Below, piece after piece: positions 32,156 to 41,726 of a stretch of DNA of 64,000 nt. The translations under genes and the position numbers were made by a program. The stretch is from contig NZ_OCMF01000001.1 of assembly GCF_900215295.1 (NCBI RefSeq), forward strand, positions 620,001-684,000, given 5' to 3'. The number at the start of each line of letters is the position of its first letter. The stretch's first letter is position 1. Source of the stretch: Salinimicrobium sediminis. Lineage in GTDB: Bacteria; Bacteroidota; Bacteroidia; Flavobacteriales; Flavobacteriaceae. A model generated the notes under the pieces. That model had not been told where the DNA came from. It ran no database searches and was given only the letters and a program-made list of their open reading frames with translations.

Positions 32156-33244
32156 TCAGCTTTTTGCCCGGGCTTTCTGCGCCTCCAGGTTTCTTTCGAT
32201 CACATGTCCCGGGCGTGACCATTTAGGCTTCTCTCCTAAATTCTGAAATTTAGAATCTTCTGCGGCCACGGTTTCAGGTTGTGACTTTTTCACGAATGGC
32301 TTCTGCGGATTTAATCCCAAAGCCCTGAACATCTCCATATCTTCATTTACATCGGGATTTGGAGTGGTTAGGAGTTTATCTCCTGCAAAAATGGAGTTAG
32401 CTCCAGCAAAGAAACACATCGCCTGTCCTTCCCTGCTCATTTGCGTTCTCCCTGCAGAAAGTCTTACCTGGGTCTCGGGCATAACAATTCGGGTAGTAGC
32501 TACCATTCTCACCATTTCCCAGATCGATACCTGCTCCTGATCTGCCAGTGGAGTGCCTTCTACCGGCACCAATGCATTAATGGGCACAGATTCCGGCTGT
32601 GGGTTTAATCTTGACAGCGCCACTAACATTCCCGCGCGGTCTTCTATGGTCTCTCCCATTCCAATGATTCCACCGCTGCAAACGGTAACATTGGTTTTTC
32701 GAACGTTGTCAATGGTCTTCAGGCGGTCTTCAAAACCACGGGTGGAGATCACTTCTTTGTAGTATTCTTCCGAAGAATCAAGGTTGTGATTATAAGCATA
32801 TAATCCGGCTTCGGCTAAGCGCTGAGCCTGATTTTCAGTAAGCATTCCAAGGGTGCAGCATACTTCCATCTCCAATTTGTTGATCGTACGAACCATTTCC
32901 AGCACCTCATCGAATTCCTGTCCGTCCTTCACATTTCTCCAGGCAGCACCCATACACACTCTGGAGCTGCCTGCTTCTTTAGCGCGTAAAGCCTGGGCTT
33001 TCACCTGATTCACGCTCATCAGATCATTACCTTCCAGGTTGGTGTGGTATCGGGCAGCTTGAGGGCAGTACCCACAATCTTCGGGACAACCCCCGGTTTT
33101 AATGGACAATAAGGTCGAAACCTGAACAGTATTTGGGTCGTGATTTTCCCTGTGAACAGTCGCCGCTTCATAAAGCAGTTCCATAAAAGGTTTGTTGTAG
33201 ATCTCCAGGATCTCTTCTTTCGTCCAGTCGTGTCTTATTGCCAT
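32156..33244 (-). CDS. bioB: Biotin synthase
   Basis: 362 residues. Radical-SAM cysteines C53, C57, C60 in GGCPEDCGYCPQ; later YNHNLDSS and the C-terminal LSAGRTQMSREGQAMCFFAGANSIF. It inserts sulfur in dethiobiotin. The frame is open upstream to 33322, overlapping the synthase gene, but ATG 33244 matches the family start. Last gene of the biotin locus. Confidence 0.97.
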   Translation of the reverse strand: MAIRHDWTKEEILEIYNKPFMELLYEAATVHRENHDPNTVQVSTLLSIKTGGCPEDCGYCPQAARYHTNLEGNDLMSVNQVKAQALRAKEAGSSRVCMGAAWRNVKDGQEFDEVLEMVRTINKLEMEVCCTLGMLTENQAQRLAEAGLYAYNHNLDSSEEYYKEVISTRGFEDRLKTIDNVRKTNVTVCSGGIIGMGETIEDRAGMLVALSRLNPQPESVPINALVPVEGTPLADQEQVSIWEMVRMVATTRIVMPETQVRLSAGRTQMSREGQAMCFFAGANSIFAGDKLLTTPNPDVNEDMEMFRALGLNPQKPFVKKSQPETVAAEDSKFQNLGEKPKWSRPGHVIERNLEAQKARAKS

Positions 33245-33305
33245 TGAAAAATGTTTAGATTCAAAAATAATAAAATGTAGGTGTTTATTAGCCTCAATTA
33301 GGTTT

Positions 33306-34457
33306 TTATAAAGAACGCTCAATTAAAATACTCACTGCATTACCTCCAAACCCCACAGCATTGATCAGGATCTTCTCCAGTTTCTGCGGAAGTTTCTCTT
33401 CGGAAAGAAAAGGGACAGGAATAAATATTTGCTGCTGAAGCATTAATACTGCCAGTTCAAGACTTAAGGTGCCCGAAGCTCCAAAAGTGTGACCTACCTT
33501 CCATTTGTTGGTAGTTAGCGCCGGAAGTTCCTCTCCAAAAATGGCTTTTACAGCTGCCATTTCTGAAAGGTCTCCCTTTACAGTTCCGGGAGCATGCATC
33601 ACCACCACATCAACTTCTTCCGGAGAAATATTACCCAATGCCATTCTCATTGCCTGCTGAAAGGCATTTCCGGAAGCCGAAATAGATGCAGGATGATCCA
33701 GCTCCTCAGTCGCATAACCAATCCCGATGATTTGCGCCAGCGCATCCCTTCTTTCTCCTGCCTCCAAACATACAACCGCAGCTCCCTCCCCTAAAACCAT
33801 CGAATTTTGCCTTTTTTGAAGATCAAGTGCCCTGCAGGGATACGGTCTTTCCTTTGAAGCAATTACTTTCATAGCTGCCATCTGTGCCATTGTAAAAGGC
33901 GTGAGAGCCGCCTCGCTACCACCCGATATAAATTTCTTAGCCATGCCGGCAGAGAGCCAGGCAATCCCGTTTATTACCGCATGCAACGCCGTAGAACAGG
34001 TAACCGAATGTGAAATTTCTGGACCCCTGCTCTTGAGATCCTGCGCCACCCAGGAGGAAATATTTCCAAGAGTAGTATTGGGAGATGATAAGGTTTGTGC
34101 TTTTCCGGTTTTGAGATACTCGGTGAAATGCTCCTCAAACAAAGTAGTCGCACCCCTTGAACTTCCTATGTTGATGCCTATATCCTCTCCTCTTTCCCAT
34201 CCTGCTCTCTCCATTGCCAATCTGGTAGCATATATCGCGTACAATACCGAATCATCTACTTTCCTGAATTGAGATCTCAGGTTATTGATCTCAGTTTTTA
34301 TTTCCTGCGGAAGAAATCCTGCCCAGGCAGAAACCTTCCCAAAATCGCTTTTTTGAAGCAGGTGTGAGTTCTGCAAATATCTGCTCCATATCTCAGAATG
34401 ATTTGAGCCCAATGCAGAAACTGAGCCTATGGAAATAATAGAAACCGAAGTTTTCAA
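33306..34457 (-). CDS. FabF-like beta-ketoacyl synthase in the biotin locus
   Basis: 383 residues, thiolase fold. The Cys-His-His triad is complete: C154 in SVTCSTALHA, H288 in MHAPGTVKGD, H323 in KWKVGHTFGASG, so it should be an active condensing enzyme (FabB/FabF class, not FabH). It is shorter than housekeeping FabF (about 415) and stands between the SET-domain gene and bioB, not beside acpP. This suggests a dedicated role in making the pimeloyl chain, which is an inference. Confidence 0.92.
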   Translation of the reverse strand: MKTSVSIISIGSVSALGSNHSEIWSRYLQNSHLLQKSDFGKVSAWAGFLPQEIKTEINNLRSQFRKVDDSVLYAIYATRLAMERAGWERGEDIGINIGSSRGATTLFEEHFTEYLKTGKAQTLSSPNTTLGNISSWVAQDLKSRGPEISHSVTCSTALHAVINGIAWLSAGMAKKFISGGSEAALTPFTMAQMAAMKVIASKERPYPCRALDLQKRQNSMVLGEGAAVVCLEAGERRDALAQIIGIGYATEELDHPASISASGNAFQQAMRMALGNISPEEVDVVVMHAPGTVKGDLSEMAAVKAIFGEELPALTTNKWKVGHTFGASGTLSLELAVLMLQQQIFIPVPFLSEEKLPQKLEKILINAVGFGGNAVSILIERSL

Positions 34458-34514
34458 AAGTGGAAGTTTGCGGCAAAAATAAGGGCTGGAACTTAAATAC
34501 GAACAGGGTTTCTG

Positions 34515-35102
34515 TTATTTTTCGTGATAGTACAGATTAAGAATGGAATCCAGAGGTTCGTTTTTCTCCAGCTGCCCGGTGATCTTACTTATGATTTCTT
34601 TGGGCACCAGTTTGATAAGAGGTTGTTCTACCTTCTGAAAATCCTTAAAAGCATCATTTAACTGCCGGTCCCATTTTTCATGATATTTCAGCAGGTCATC
34701 GGGGTAAACAGTATCTCTTCCGGTGCCTTCATCTATAGCTTTAAAGGGTTCTGAAATGTTGAGATAGCCGTAATCGTCTGTAAGTTGTTCCCCGGGTTGA
34801 ATATCCCTTACCGCCAGTTCAAAATCATGAGCTGAGGAAAGGCAATTCGCATTGAAACTGTGATTCACATATTTTGCCTGGTCCCAACATAGCACTAGAT
34901 GCCCCTTATTGTTCCTGAAACAATATTTGTCTACCTGTTCCTGAACCTTTGGGTGCATTTTCTCCACCTCCTCTGCATGGATCACTCTGTCAAGCGCATC
35001 CTGCACCCAGGTAATGGTGCCTTTAGGGATAAATTTTTTTGCAACTACTCCGTAGCCTACCACTTCATTAATAAATTGAACCTCTGTATCGGGATGCATC
35101 AT
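34515..35102 (-). CDS. SET-domain protein in the biotin locus
   Basis: 195 residues. A SET fold is supported by GYGVVAKKFIPKGTI (residues 16-30), KYVNHSFNANC (78-87; the N-H-S knot and cysteine), and GEQLTDDYGYL (104-114; the catalytic tyrosine Y111 or Y113). SET enzymes methylate lysines using SAM. It is located 66 bases after bioA and 57 before the FabF-like gene on the same strand. No substrate is known; the absence of bioC nearby makes a link to biotin chemistry worth testing. Confidence 0.85.
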   Translation of the reverse strand: MMHPDTEVQFINEVVGYGVVAKKFIPKGTITWVQDALDRVIHAEEVEKMHPKVQEQVDKYCFRNNKGHLVLCWDQAKYVNHSFNANCLSSAHDFELAVRDIQPGEQLTDDYGYLNISEPFKAIDEGTGRDTVYPDDLLKYHEKWDRQLNDAFKDFQKVEQPLIKLVPKEIISKITGQLEKNEPLDSILNLYYHEK

Positions 35103-35168
35103 ATCTTAGAGAATTTCTTCTAAAATAGGTAAATGACGCTCTCCTTTTTTGCAAAAAAAAGTTAAGGC

Positions 35169-36449
35169 TTAAAATTTTTCCAAAGCCTTCTCAATACTGG
35201 TGTATATCTTCTGAAGCTGATCATCACTGGTAATATAGGGAGCTGAAATGTAGATGGTATTCCCCAAAGGCCTCAAAAATACGCCCTCCTTCATAAAATG
35301 GGCAAAGAGCCTGTTCCGCAGATTGCCGTAACGCTCCATTTCCACATCCAGCTCAAAGGCGAGGATCACTCCCAGCTGCCGCATATTTTTCACTTTAGGA
35401 TGCCGTTTTAGTTGCCCGGCAAAAATTTGATGAGAGGCAATGTTTCTTTCAATATGCCCTTGCATTTCTGCCGATGTCAGCAGTTCAATCCCCGCAAGAG
35501 CTGCAGTACAGGCAAGCGGATTAGCGGTATAGGTATGGCCGTGAAAAAGGCCTTTTGAGAGCTCTTCGGAATAAAAAGCATCATAGATCTTCCTGCTACA
35601 GGAAGTGACCGCCATTGGCAGGAGTCCGGCGGTGAGGGCTTTGGACATACAGATGATATCAGGCTGCACCTCAAGAAATTCTGAAGCGAAATTCTTTCCG
35701 GTTTTGCCGAAGCCGGTCATCACCTCATCGGCGATAGTGATGATGTGATTTTCCCTGCACAGCTTCAGGAGATCATTAAGACCTTCGGCATTATACATTT
35801 TCATTCCTGCGGCGCCCTGCACCATAGGTTCAAAAATGAAACCGGCAATTTGGTGTTCAGCAATAAGATTCCGGAGCTTCAGTAGAACATCAGCATTATT
35901 TTCTCCGGCAGGAATGGGCAGGCGCAGCACCTTCAAAAAATGATCTTCAAAAGCCCCGTTATAAACAGATAATCCTGAAACTGACATAGCACCAAAAGTG
36001 TCTCCATGAAAACCTTCTTCAAAAGCCAGCAGGACCTTACGGTCATTCCCCAAATTGTGATGGTACTGTAGGGCCATTTTTATTCCGACTTCGGTCGCGG
36101 TGGAGCCGTTATCACTAAAAAAAAGTTTTTCCTGGTTAGAAGGCAGGATCTGTATCAATGCTTCTGAAAGTGCAATTGCAGGTTCATGTGTAAATCCGCT
36201 GAATACCACCTGGTCCAGCTGTTGCATTTGGGCTGCAACTTTCGAGGTAATGAATTCGTTACAATGTCCATAAACCGCAGTATACCAACTGGATATTCCA
36301 TCAACGTATTCTTTCCCGGACTCATCGTATAACAAAGCACCTTTTGCTCTAACTATCGCCAACATGTCTCCTGCAAGTTTGTGCTGGGTCAAAGGATGCC
36401 ACAGGTGTTTTCTATCCCTCTGCGAAAGGGTCTGGGTCTCAGTCTTCAT
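35169..36449 (-). CDS. bioA: Adenosylmethionine-8-amino-7-oxononanoate aminotransferase
   Basis: 426 residues, class III PLP aminotransferase. HLWHPLTQHK at the start and YDESGKEYVDGISSWYTAVYGH are BioA-specific; the PLP aspartate is in IIIADEVMTGFGKTG-like ITIADEVMTGFGKTG, and the Schiff-base lysine in MSKALTAGLLPMAV. Converts KAPA to DAPA with SAM as amino donor. Overlaps bioD by 11 bases. Confidence 0.97.
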   Translation of the reverse strand: MKTETQTLSQRDRKHLWHPLTQHKLAGDMLAIVRAKGALLYDESGKEYVDGISSWYTAVYGHCNEFITSKVAAQMQQLDQVVFSGFTHEPAIALSEALIQILPSNQEKLFFSDNGSTATEVGIKMALQYHHNLGNDRKVLLAFEEGFHGDTFGAMSVSGLSVYNGAFEDHFLKVLRLPIPAGENNADVLLKLRNLIAEHQIAGFIFEPMVQGAAGMKMYNAEGLNDLLKLCRENHIITIADEVMTGFGKTGKNFASEFLEVQPDIICMSKALTAGLLPMAVTSCSRKIYDAFYSEELSKGLFHGHTYTANPLACTAALAGIELLTSAEMQGHIERNIASHQIFAGQLKRHPKVKNMRQLGVILAFELDVEMERYGNLRNRLFAHFMKEGVFLRPLGNTIYISAPYITSDDQLQKIYTSIEKALEKF

Positions 36450-37068
36450 TTTCGGTTAATTTATTTCTGAATTTTTCAGCGTATTCTAAAATGACATTTC
36501 TGTCAAAATAAGGTTCCTGATCAATCCTTCCGAGTATTTCTACCCCTGACATTTCAGCAATGATCTTTTCTGAGGAAGGATGCTCCTCTCCGCTAAAAAT
36601 GATTCCGAAGCAATTGAGATCTCTGGCTCTTAGCGCTTCAATAGTCAGGAGCGTATGATTGATGCTGCCCAGGTAATGCCTTGACACCAGGATCACCCGG
36701 TGATCACGTTGAATAAGATCGGCAATGGTTTCTACTTCGTTCAAAGGGACCAGCAATCCGCCGGCGCCTTCGATGACAAGATGATTTTTGGTTCCAGGTT
36801 CCTCAATTTCTGAAACCCTGATCTTTACATTGTCGATCACAGCCGCAGCATGAGGGCTCATAGGCGTTTTTAGCGCATAGGCATTTTCGTGAAAGACTGT
36901 CTTTTTATTCGAAATAAGGCTTTTGATCTTGTGAGTATCGGATTTTTCCAGGTCGCCCGCCTGTATTGGTTTCCAGTAATCTGCTTCTAGAGCTTCGGTC
37001 ACAATAGCAGCGGCAATGGTTTTACCAACTTCGGTCCCTATGCCGGTGATAAAGTATTTAAGGTTCAT
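36439..37068 (-). CDS. bioD: Dethiobiotin synthetase
   Basis: 209 residues. P-loop GTEVGKT (11-17), YWKPIQAGD near 31, and IEGAGGLLVPL near 101 are the BioD motifs. It closes the ureido ring of DAPA with CO2 and ATP. Overlaps both neighbours by 11 bases. Confidence 0.97.
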   Translation of the reverse strand: MNLKYFITGIGTEVGKTIAAAIVTEALEADYWKPIQAGDLEKSDTHKIKSLISNKKTVFHENAYALKTPMSPHAAAVIDNVKIRVSEIEEPGTKNHLVIEGAGGLLVPLNEVETIADLIQRDHRVILVSRHYLGSINHTLLTIEALRARDLNCFGIIFSGEEHPSSEKIIAEMSGVEILGRIDQEPYFDRNVILEYAEKFRNKLTENED

Positions 37069-37477
37069 CGTGTTTAAATTTATTGTTACAATTCGCGCAT
37101 TGGTATTCCCGGTTTACAACAATAGGCAACGCATTCACTAAAAAAGAGATCCCAAAAAAGAATAAAGAGCCGGGGCTTTTGACATTGGTAAAAAGTTCGA
37201 CTTTATCGCTGTTACATTCGGGACAGATGATCTGTTCTCCTTCATCGTTCACAGAATATTTACTTATTGCATCCAATACCTGCCTCGCCTTTTCTTCATC
37301 TTCCTTTTTCACTTTCAGCTTCACTCCGCCGATAGCATTACTCACCAAAGGATCTGTATCTATGGTGTGATTGTCAACCAAAAAGGAGTTTATCCCTTCA
37401 GATTCCAGTCGGCCTTTAATAATCTGTGCTTCTGCCGAGTATTGAAATACGGCAACCGTGGAAAAAATTTGTTTCAT
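37058..37477 (-). CDS. DUF2007 protein with C-terminal zinc ribbon
   Basis: 139 residues: DUF2007 domain (1-70; STVAVFQYSAEAQIIKGRLESEGI; VKKEDEEKARQVLDAI) then a rubredoxin-like ribbon with cysteine pairs CPECNSDK and CANCNNKF (about 85-130) that brackets a hydrophobic segment (FFFGISFLVNALPIVV). It lies inside the bioF-bioD overlap chain (4 bases with bioF, 11 with bioD), so it is co-expressed with biotin genes. Its role there is unknown. Confidence 0.85.
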   Translation of the reverse strand: MKQIFSTVAVFQYSAEAQIIKGRLESEGINSFLVDNHTIDTDPLVSNAIGGVKLKVKKEDEEKARQVLDAISKYSVNDEGEQIICPECNSDKVELFTNVKSPGSLFFFGISFLVNALPIVVNREYQCANCNNKFKHDEP

Positions 37478-38613
37478 ATTAGCATTTTTAAAGCCTTAAA
37501 TAAATCCTCAATTTCTGTTTTGGAGTTGAAACTATGAAGGCAAATGCGCAACCTTTCCCTTCCTGCAGGTACGGTGGGAGAAAGAATAGGCCGCACATCA
37601 AACCCTGCAGCTGCCAAAGACTGTGAAGCTGCTTTTACCTCTTTATTCCCCGGAATTATAAAGCAATGTATTGCCGAGTCACTTTCCAAAAACTGCTCCC
37701 GGAATTCCTTTTTTGACACCTCAGCTTTGAAAAACCTGATATTTTCCCGGAGTTTTTCTATTTCAGAAATTCCTTCCCCCTTAAGGTTCTCGTATGCTGC
37801 GATGACAGCAGCCACCGAATGGGGGGCAAGGGCAGTGCTGTAGATGAAGCTTCGGGAAAAATTGATAAGATAGTCCCTTAAGTCCTTAGAACCTAACACA
37901 GCAGCCCCGTGTGTTCCCAATGCCTTGCCAAAAGTGACAATTCTGGCGAAGATCTTTTCCTGCAGTCCTTGTTCAGCAATTATTCCGGCTCTATAAATCC
38001 CTACAGCATGAGCTTCGTCAATGACCAGGTGAAAATTATTCTCTTCAGCATAAGTAGCAAGCAGCGTAAGGTTTGGTGAATCACCATCCATGGAAAAGAT
38101 AGATTCGGTGACAATATAAACCTCTCCGGAAATGCCATTTTTGAGCCTCCTTATCTTTTCCTGAAGATCTCCCACGTCATTATGCCTGAACTTTATAGCT
38201 TTAGCCGCACTAAGGCCAATGCCGTCACGAATGGACGCATGAATTAGTTCATCGTAAAAAATGTAATCCCCCCGGCCGGGTACTGCCGAAAAAAAGCCCA
38301 CATTGGCATCATAACCCGAATTGAAGATAAGTGCAGCTTCAGCTTTGTGATATGCTGCAATAAGATCTTCGCCCGGGGCAAACAATTGATGATTCCCTGT
38401 CAACAACCTGGAGCCTCCGGAGCCGTTCTTCAGCAGCGAATTTTGTTTAAGAATTTGATCGCTGCGTTCGAATATCCACTGATCTCCCGCGAAACCGAGA
38501 TAGTCATTTGAAGAGAAATCCAACAAGCCTTCAGAAGATTTTAATACTCTAAAGGCCCCACCGGCTTTTCTGTTCTCAAGGCTTTTACCTATTTTTATTG
38601 GTAACTTTGACAT
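37474..38613 (-). CDS. bioF: 8-amino-7-oxononanoate synthase
   Basis: 379 residues, alpha-oxoamine synthase. FSSNDYLGFAGD, the GSGGSRLLTGNHQ substrate loop, DEAHAVGIY and the PLP lysine in TFGKALGTHGAAVLGS are present. It condenses pimeloyl thioester with alanine. First gene of the minus-strand biotin transcript; only 23 bases separate it from the divergent mgtC-like gene. Confidence 0.96.
   Translation of the reverse strand: MSKLPIKIGKSLENRKAGGAFRVLKSSEGLLDFSSNDYLGFAGDQWIFERSDQILKQNSLLKNGSGGSRLLTGNHQLFAPGEDLIAAYHKAEAALIFNSGYDANVGFFSAVPGRGDYIFYDELIHASIRDGIGLSAAKAIKFRHNDVGDLQEKIRRLKNGISGEVYIVTESIFSMDGDSPNLTLLATYAEENNFHLVIDEAHAVGIYRAGIIAEQGLQEKIFARIVTFGKALGTHGAAVLGSKDLRDYLINFSRSFIYSTALAPHSVAAVIAAYENLKGEGISEIEKLRENIRFFKAEVSKKEFREQFLESDSAIHCFIIPGNKEVKAASQSLAAAGFDVRPILSPTVPAGRERLRICLHSFNSKTEIEDLFKALKMLI
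38602..38609 (+). promoter_or_regulatory. Promoter -7 box of the MgtC-like gene, inside bioF
   Basis: TAACTTTG, exact TAnnTTTG, lies within the first codons of divergent bioF, 28 bases before the mgtC-like ATG. Confidence 0.45.
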
Positions 38614-38636
38614 CGAAGGCTAAATTAAGAATATAA

Positions 38637-39086
38637 ATGGAGCTACTGGAATTCGGGTTTAGAATTGGCGCGGCCTTACTTGCCGGACTTTTTATTGGTA
38701 TGGAGCGTGAAATCCATAATAAAAATGCAGGTCTTAAGACCAATGCCCTGGTTTCCCTGGGGGCCGCTGTATTCGTTCTTACTTCCCTGGCATTTGAAGG
38801 AGAAAAATATGTAGACACTACCAGGGTGATTGGACAGGTGGTAACCGGAATTGGATTTCTTGGCGCAGGAGTTATTCTTCATAAAGGCACCATTGTAAGA
38901 GGTCTTACTACAGCAGCTACCGTATGGTGTAGTGCCGGCGCCGGCTGTCTTGCGGCAATAGGCCAATACAAAGAACTTTTTCTTTTAGTAGCGATAATTG
39001 TATTCGTAAATGTGGTTTTTAACCCGGTGGACCGGTTTATAGCCAGACTTTTTGGCCACGATAAAGAAGATAAGATCGATGATTAA
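38637..39086 (+). CDS. MgtC/SapB family membrane protein
   Basis: 149 residues with four to five membrane helices and the MgtC block FRIGAALLAGLFIGMEREIHNKNAGLKTNALVSLGAA, plus GQVVTGIGFLGAGVILH. Salmonella MgtC inhibits the F1Fo ATPase and supports growth at low magnesium; this protein lacks MgtC's long cytosolic tail, so it belongs to the shorter SapB/YhiD branch with uncertain function. Its end overlaps mrpG by 4 bases, convergent. Confidence 0.9.
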   Translation: MELLEFGFRIGAALLAGLFIGMEREIHNKNAGLKTNALVSLGAAVFVLTSLAFEGEKYVDTTRVIGQVVTGIGFLGAGVILHKGTIVRGLTTAATVWCSAGAGCLAAIGQYKELFLLVAIIVFVNVVFNPVDRFIARLFGHDKEDKIDD

Positions 39087-39469
39087 AGCTCGTCCCGGTG
39101 ATGATCCATATTGCGGGGAGAACTAATATTTTTTCCCGTTTTTCTGTACTTTCCTTCCAGGTCATCCATTAAAGTCTTTTCCCACATCTTAACTCCGGTA
39201 ATATAGGAAGCCTTCCCAATAAGATGAGCTCCTACAGGGGCAGTTAGCAGGATAAAGATTATTACTGCCAAAACCCTGGTGGTGGTGGAAAGATCGTTAA
39301 AATATACCGCCGCTGCGACCAGGATCAACCCTATTCCCAAAGTAGCTGCTTTTGTGGTCACTGCCATTCTAAGATAGGTATCGGGCATACGCAGAATACC
39401 CACTCCGGCAAGCAGCACAAACAGGGTACCGAGGGTGGCTATTATACCTATAATTGTATCTGTCATCAT
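39083..39469 (-). CDS. mrpG: Na+/H+ antiporter subunit G
   Basis: 128 residues, three membrane helices. LLAGVGILRMPDTYLRMAVTTKAATLGIGLIL is the MrpG/MnhG signature. Last of seven subunits; ATGA overlap with mrpF. Confidence 0.94.
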   Translation of the reverse strand: MMTDTIIGIIATLGTLFVLLAGVGILRMPDTYLRMAVTTKAATLGIGLILVAAAVYFNDLSTTTRVLAVIIFILLTAPVGAHLIGKASYITGVKMWEKTLMDDLEGKYRKTGKNISSPRNMDHHRDEL

Positions 39470-39738
39470 CTGTTCTTTCTTTTCTGAATATAATATGAGT
39501 AAGCCACCGTTGCCAAAAAGCCGATCAGCGCCAGAATTAAAGCAATATCAAGAAAGGTGGGTTGATGGGTAAGGATGCTGTAAATGGCAATAATTCCTAT
39601 TCCTATCGTCACCAGCAAATCAACTGCAATCACCCGGTCTGAGATGGACGGACCTCTAAAAAACCTAAGGAATACCAACAGTATTGACAGCGATAGCACC
39701 GGCAGAATGATATAATATAAATAGTTATCTAAGGTCAT
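39466..39738 (-). CDS. mrpF: Na+/H+ antiporter subunit F
   Basis: 90 residues, three helices. RFFRGPSISDRVIAVDLLVTIGIGIIAIYS is the MrpF core. Four-base overlaps with both neighbours. Confidence 0.94.
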   Translation of the reverse strand: MTLDNYLYYIILPVLSLSILLVFLRFFRGPSISDRVIAVDLLVTIGIGIIAIYSILTHQPTFLDIALILALIGFLATVAYSYYIQKRKNR

Positions 39739-40211
39739 GAAGATATCTCTAAAATGCGTTTTTCGAATCCGTTCTTTATATCCCTTATAAAATCTTCTTT
39801 GTTGGTGATGTACATGGAGTAAACGTACAGCACTTTTTTATCTTCAGAAACATCTAAACTCAGGGTTCCCGGAGTTAGCGTGATCATGTTGGCCAACATG
39901 GTGATCTGCCCGTCTGAGGTCACATCTAAAGGCACTCCAACAATTCCGGGCGTCATGTGATATTTTGGAGTTCCCACCTCCCATGCTACCTGCACATTGG
40001 CTTTTATCAATTGGTACAGAAAATAGAAAAAGAAGGAGATCAACTTGGGGACCAGTTTAAAATATCTTGCTTTGGAAGCTCCCCTGGTGATCACGAACAG
40101 CAGGAAGTAACTCAGGATAAATCCAAAGAGGATATTGGCAAAGGTGAAGCCTCCTGTAAGGGCGACCCAGATAAAGGTAAGCAGTAAATTTGCCAAAAAT
40201 CTGTTTTTCAT
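39735..40211 (-). CDS. mrpE: Na+/H+ antiporter subunit E
   Basis: 158 residues. N-terminal helices with the FTFANILFGFILSYFLLF segment and a C-terminal soluble part, MITLTPGTLSLDV...YVYSMYI, as in MrpE. Six bases after mrpD. Confidence 0.93.
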   Translation of the reverse strand: MKNRFLANLLLTFIWVALTGGFTFANILFGFILSYFLLFVITRGASKARYFKLVPKLISFFFYFLYQLIKANVQVAWEVGTPKYHMTPGIVGVPLDVTSDGQITMLANMITLTPGTLSLDVSEDKKVLYVYSMYITNKEDFIRDIKNGFEKRILEISS

Positions 40212-40217
40212 CTCCTT

Positions 40218-41726
40218 TTATTTTCGAAGCACTGCGTTAATATATTCCTGATTATCCATAAGCTCAAAAGCAATTCTTTCTGAAAGCGCCTGGATATTCT
40301 CTGCTCCAAATCCTAAGTAAAGACTCACGATGGACAAAAATATGATTGGAGCCATCATCTGAGTTTTCTTCATCTTTGTAAGCTTCTTAAAATACGGAAA
40401 ATTCCGGGTTTCGGGTAATTTTTCACCTGTCTTCCAGAACACTTCCCCCCATAGTTTAACGATCACAAATAAGGTAACAAAGCTGGCGAAAATAATTCCG
40501 CCAATGACCATATAATTTTCTGTGGTCCATCCTGCACTAATCAGAGATAGCTTTGGCCAAAATCCCGAGAGTGGCGGAATTCCCACCAGTGAGAATAACG
40601 GAATGGCAAATAATAAGCTCATTTTTGGATAATCTGCATAGAAATCTCCCAGTTTTTTGATGTTATGGTTCGCCTTTATTTTATAAATCACCCCGCTCAT
40701 CATAAACAGGTTTGTTTTTACTGTGATATCGTGAATCAAATAGAATACCGCCCCGGCTATTGCAATTTCGGTCATCATTCCCAATCCGGCGATCATGTAT
40801 CCAATATGGCAGATCACCAGGTAGGAAAATATTTTTCGGATATTCTTCTGAACTATAGCCCCCACAGCCCCACTAAATAATGTTAGCACCGCCACAGCGA
40901 GCAGAACGTTCTCCAGGAAGGGATCAACATCGAAGATCAGGGTAAAAACCCTCATTAGCGCGTATACTCCCACCTTGGTAAGAAGTCCTCCAAAAATTGC
41001 CGATACTGCGGAAGGAGGTGTGTGATAAGAGGCCGGCAACCAGAAGTACAACGGAAACACTGCAGATTTAATTCCGAAGCCCACCAGGAATAACAGAGCA
41101 TTCACCTGCACAAGCGTTCGGTTTTCGACAGCAGCCACTTTTGCTGCCAGGTCGGCCATATTCAGGCTTCCGGTTAGACCGTATAAAACTGCTATTGCAG
41201 TAAGGAAAATGATCGAAGCAAGAATATTTAGCGTAAAATATTTCACTGCCCCCTCCAGCTGTGCCTTTTCACCACCAATGGTTAATAGTACGAAAGAGGT
41301 GATAATAATGATCTCAAACCAAACATAGAGGTTAAAGATATCCCCTGTTAAAAAAGCTCCATTTAGTCCCAGCAGGAGAAAATGAAAAATGGGGAAAAAT
41401 CCGAATTTCAGACGGGCAGGAATAACCGATCCTGCTGAAAAGCTGGAAACTGCAACCCCGGCAATAGCGGTTAGCAGGACCATGGTAGCTGCAAAGGTAT
41501 CGGCGACAAAAGTAATTCCAAAAGGAGGTTGCCAATTTCCTGCCTGTACAGTATGTGATCCATGTTGCCATACAGAAGAGAAAAGCCATACAGCAATTCC
41601 CAGGTTTAAAATGCTCCCTACTATGCTAATGGTCCTTTGCCAGCTAATTTTGCTCCATACAAACATGAGCACAATGGCCAGAAGCATTTGAACAATAAGG
41701 GGATAAATGACTAGCTGTGGCATCAT
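40218..41726 (-). CDS. mrpD: Na+/H+ antiporter subunit D
   Basis: 502 residues, about 14 helices, homologous to complex I antiporter-like subunits (NuoM/N). Conserved charged sites are in [17 protein letters not shown] (transmembrane glutamate) and [38 protein letters not shown] (transmembrane lysines). With MrpA it carries the ion channels of the complex. Confidence 0.96.
   Translation of the reverse strand: MMPQLVIYPLIVQMLLAIVLMFVWSKISWQRTISIVGSILNLGIAVWLFSSVWQHGSHTVQAGNWQPPFGITFVADTFAATMVLLTAIAGVAVSSFSAGSVIPARLKFGFFPIFHFLLLGLNGAFLTGDIFNLYVWFEIIIITSFVLLTIGGEKAQLEGAVKYFTLNILASIIFLTAIAVLYGLTGSLNMADLAAKVAAVENRTLVQVNALLFLVGFGIKSAVFPLYFWLPASYHTPPSAVSAIFGGLLTKVGVYALMRVFTLIFDVDPFLENVLLAVAVLTLFSGAVGAIVQKNIRKIFSYLVICHIGYMIAGLGMMTEIAIAGAVFYLIHDITVKTNLFMMSGVIYKIKANHNIKKLGDFYADYPKMSLLFAIPLFSLVGIPPLSGFWPKLSLISAGWTTENYMVIGGIIFASFVTLFVIVKLWGEVFWKTGEKLPETRNFPYFKKLTKMKKTQMMAPIIFLSIVSLYLGFGAENIQALSERIAFELMDNQEYINAVLRK

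Noticed and set aside
33245-33322. N-terminal extension of bioB
   Set aside because: The frame is open to 33322 and overlaps the preceding gene, but the extra 26 residues do not resemble biotin synthase; ATG 33244 gives the family start.
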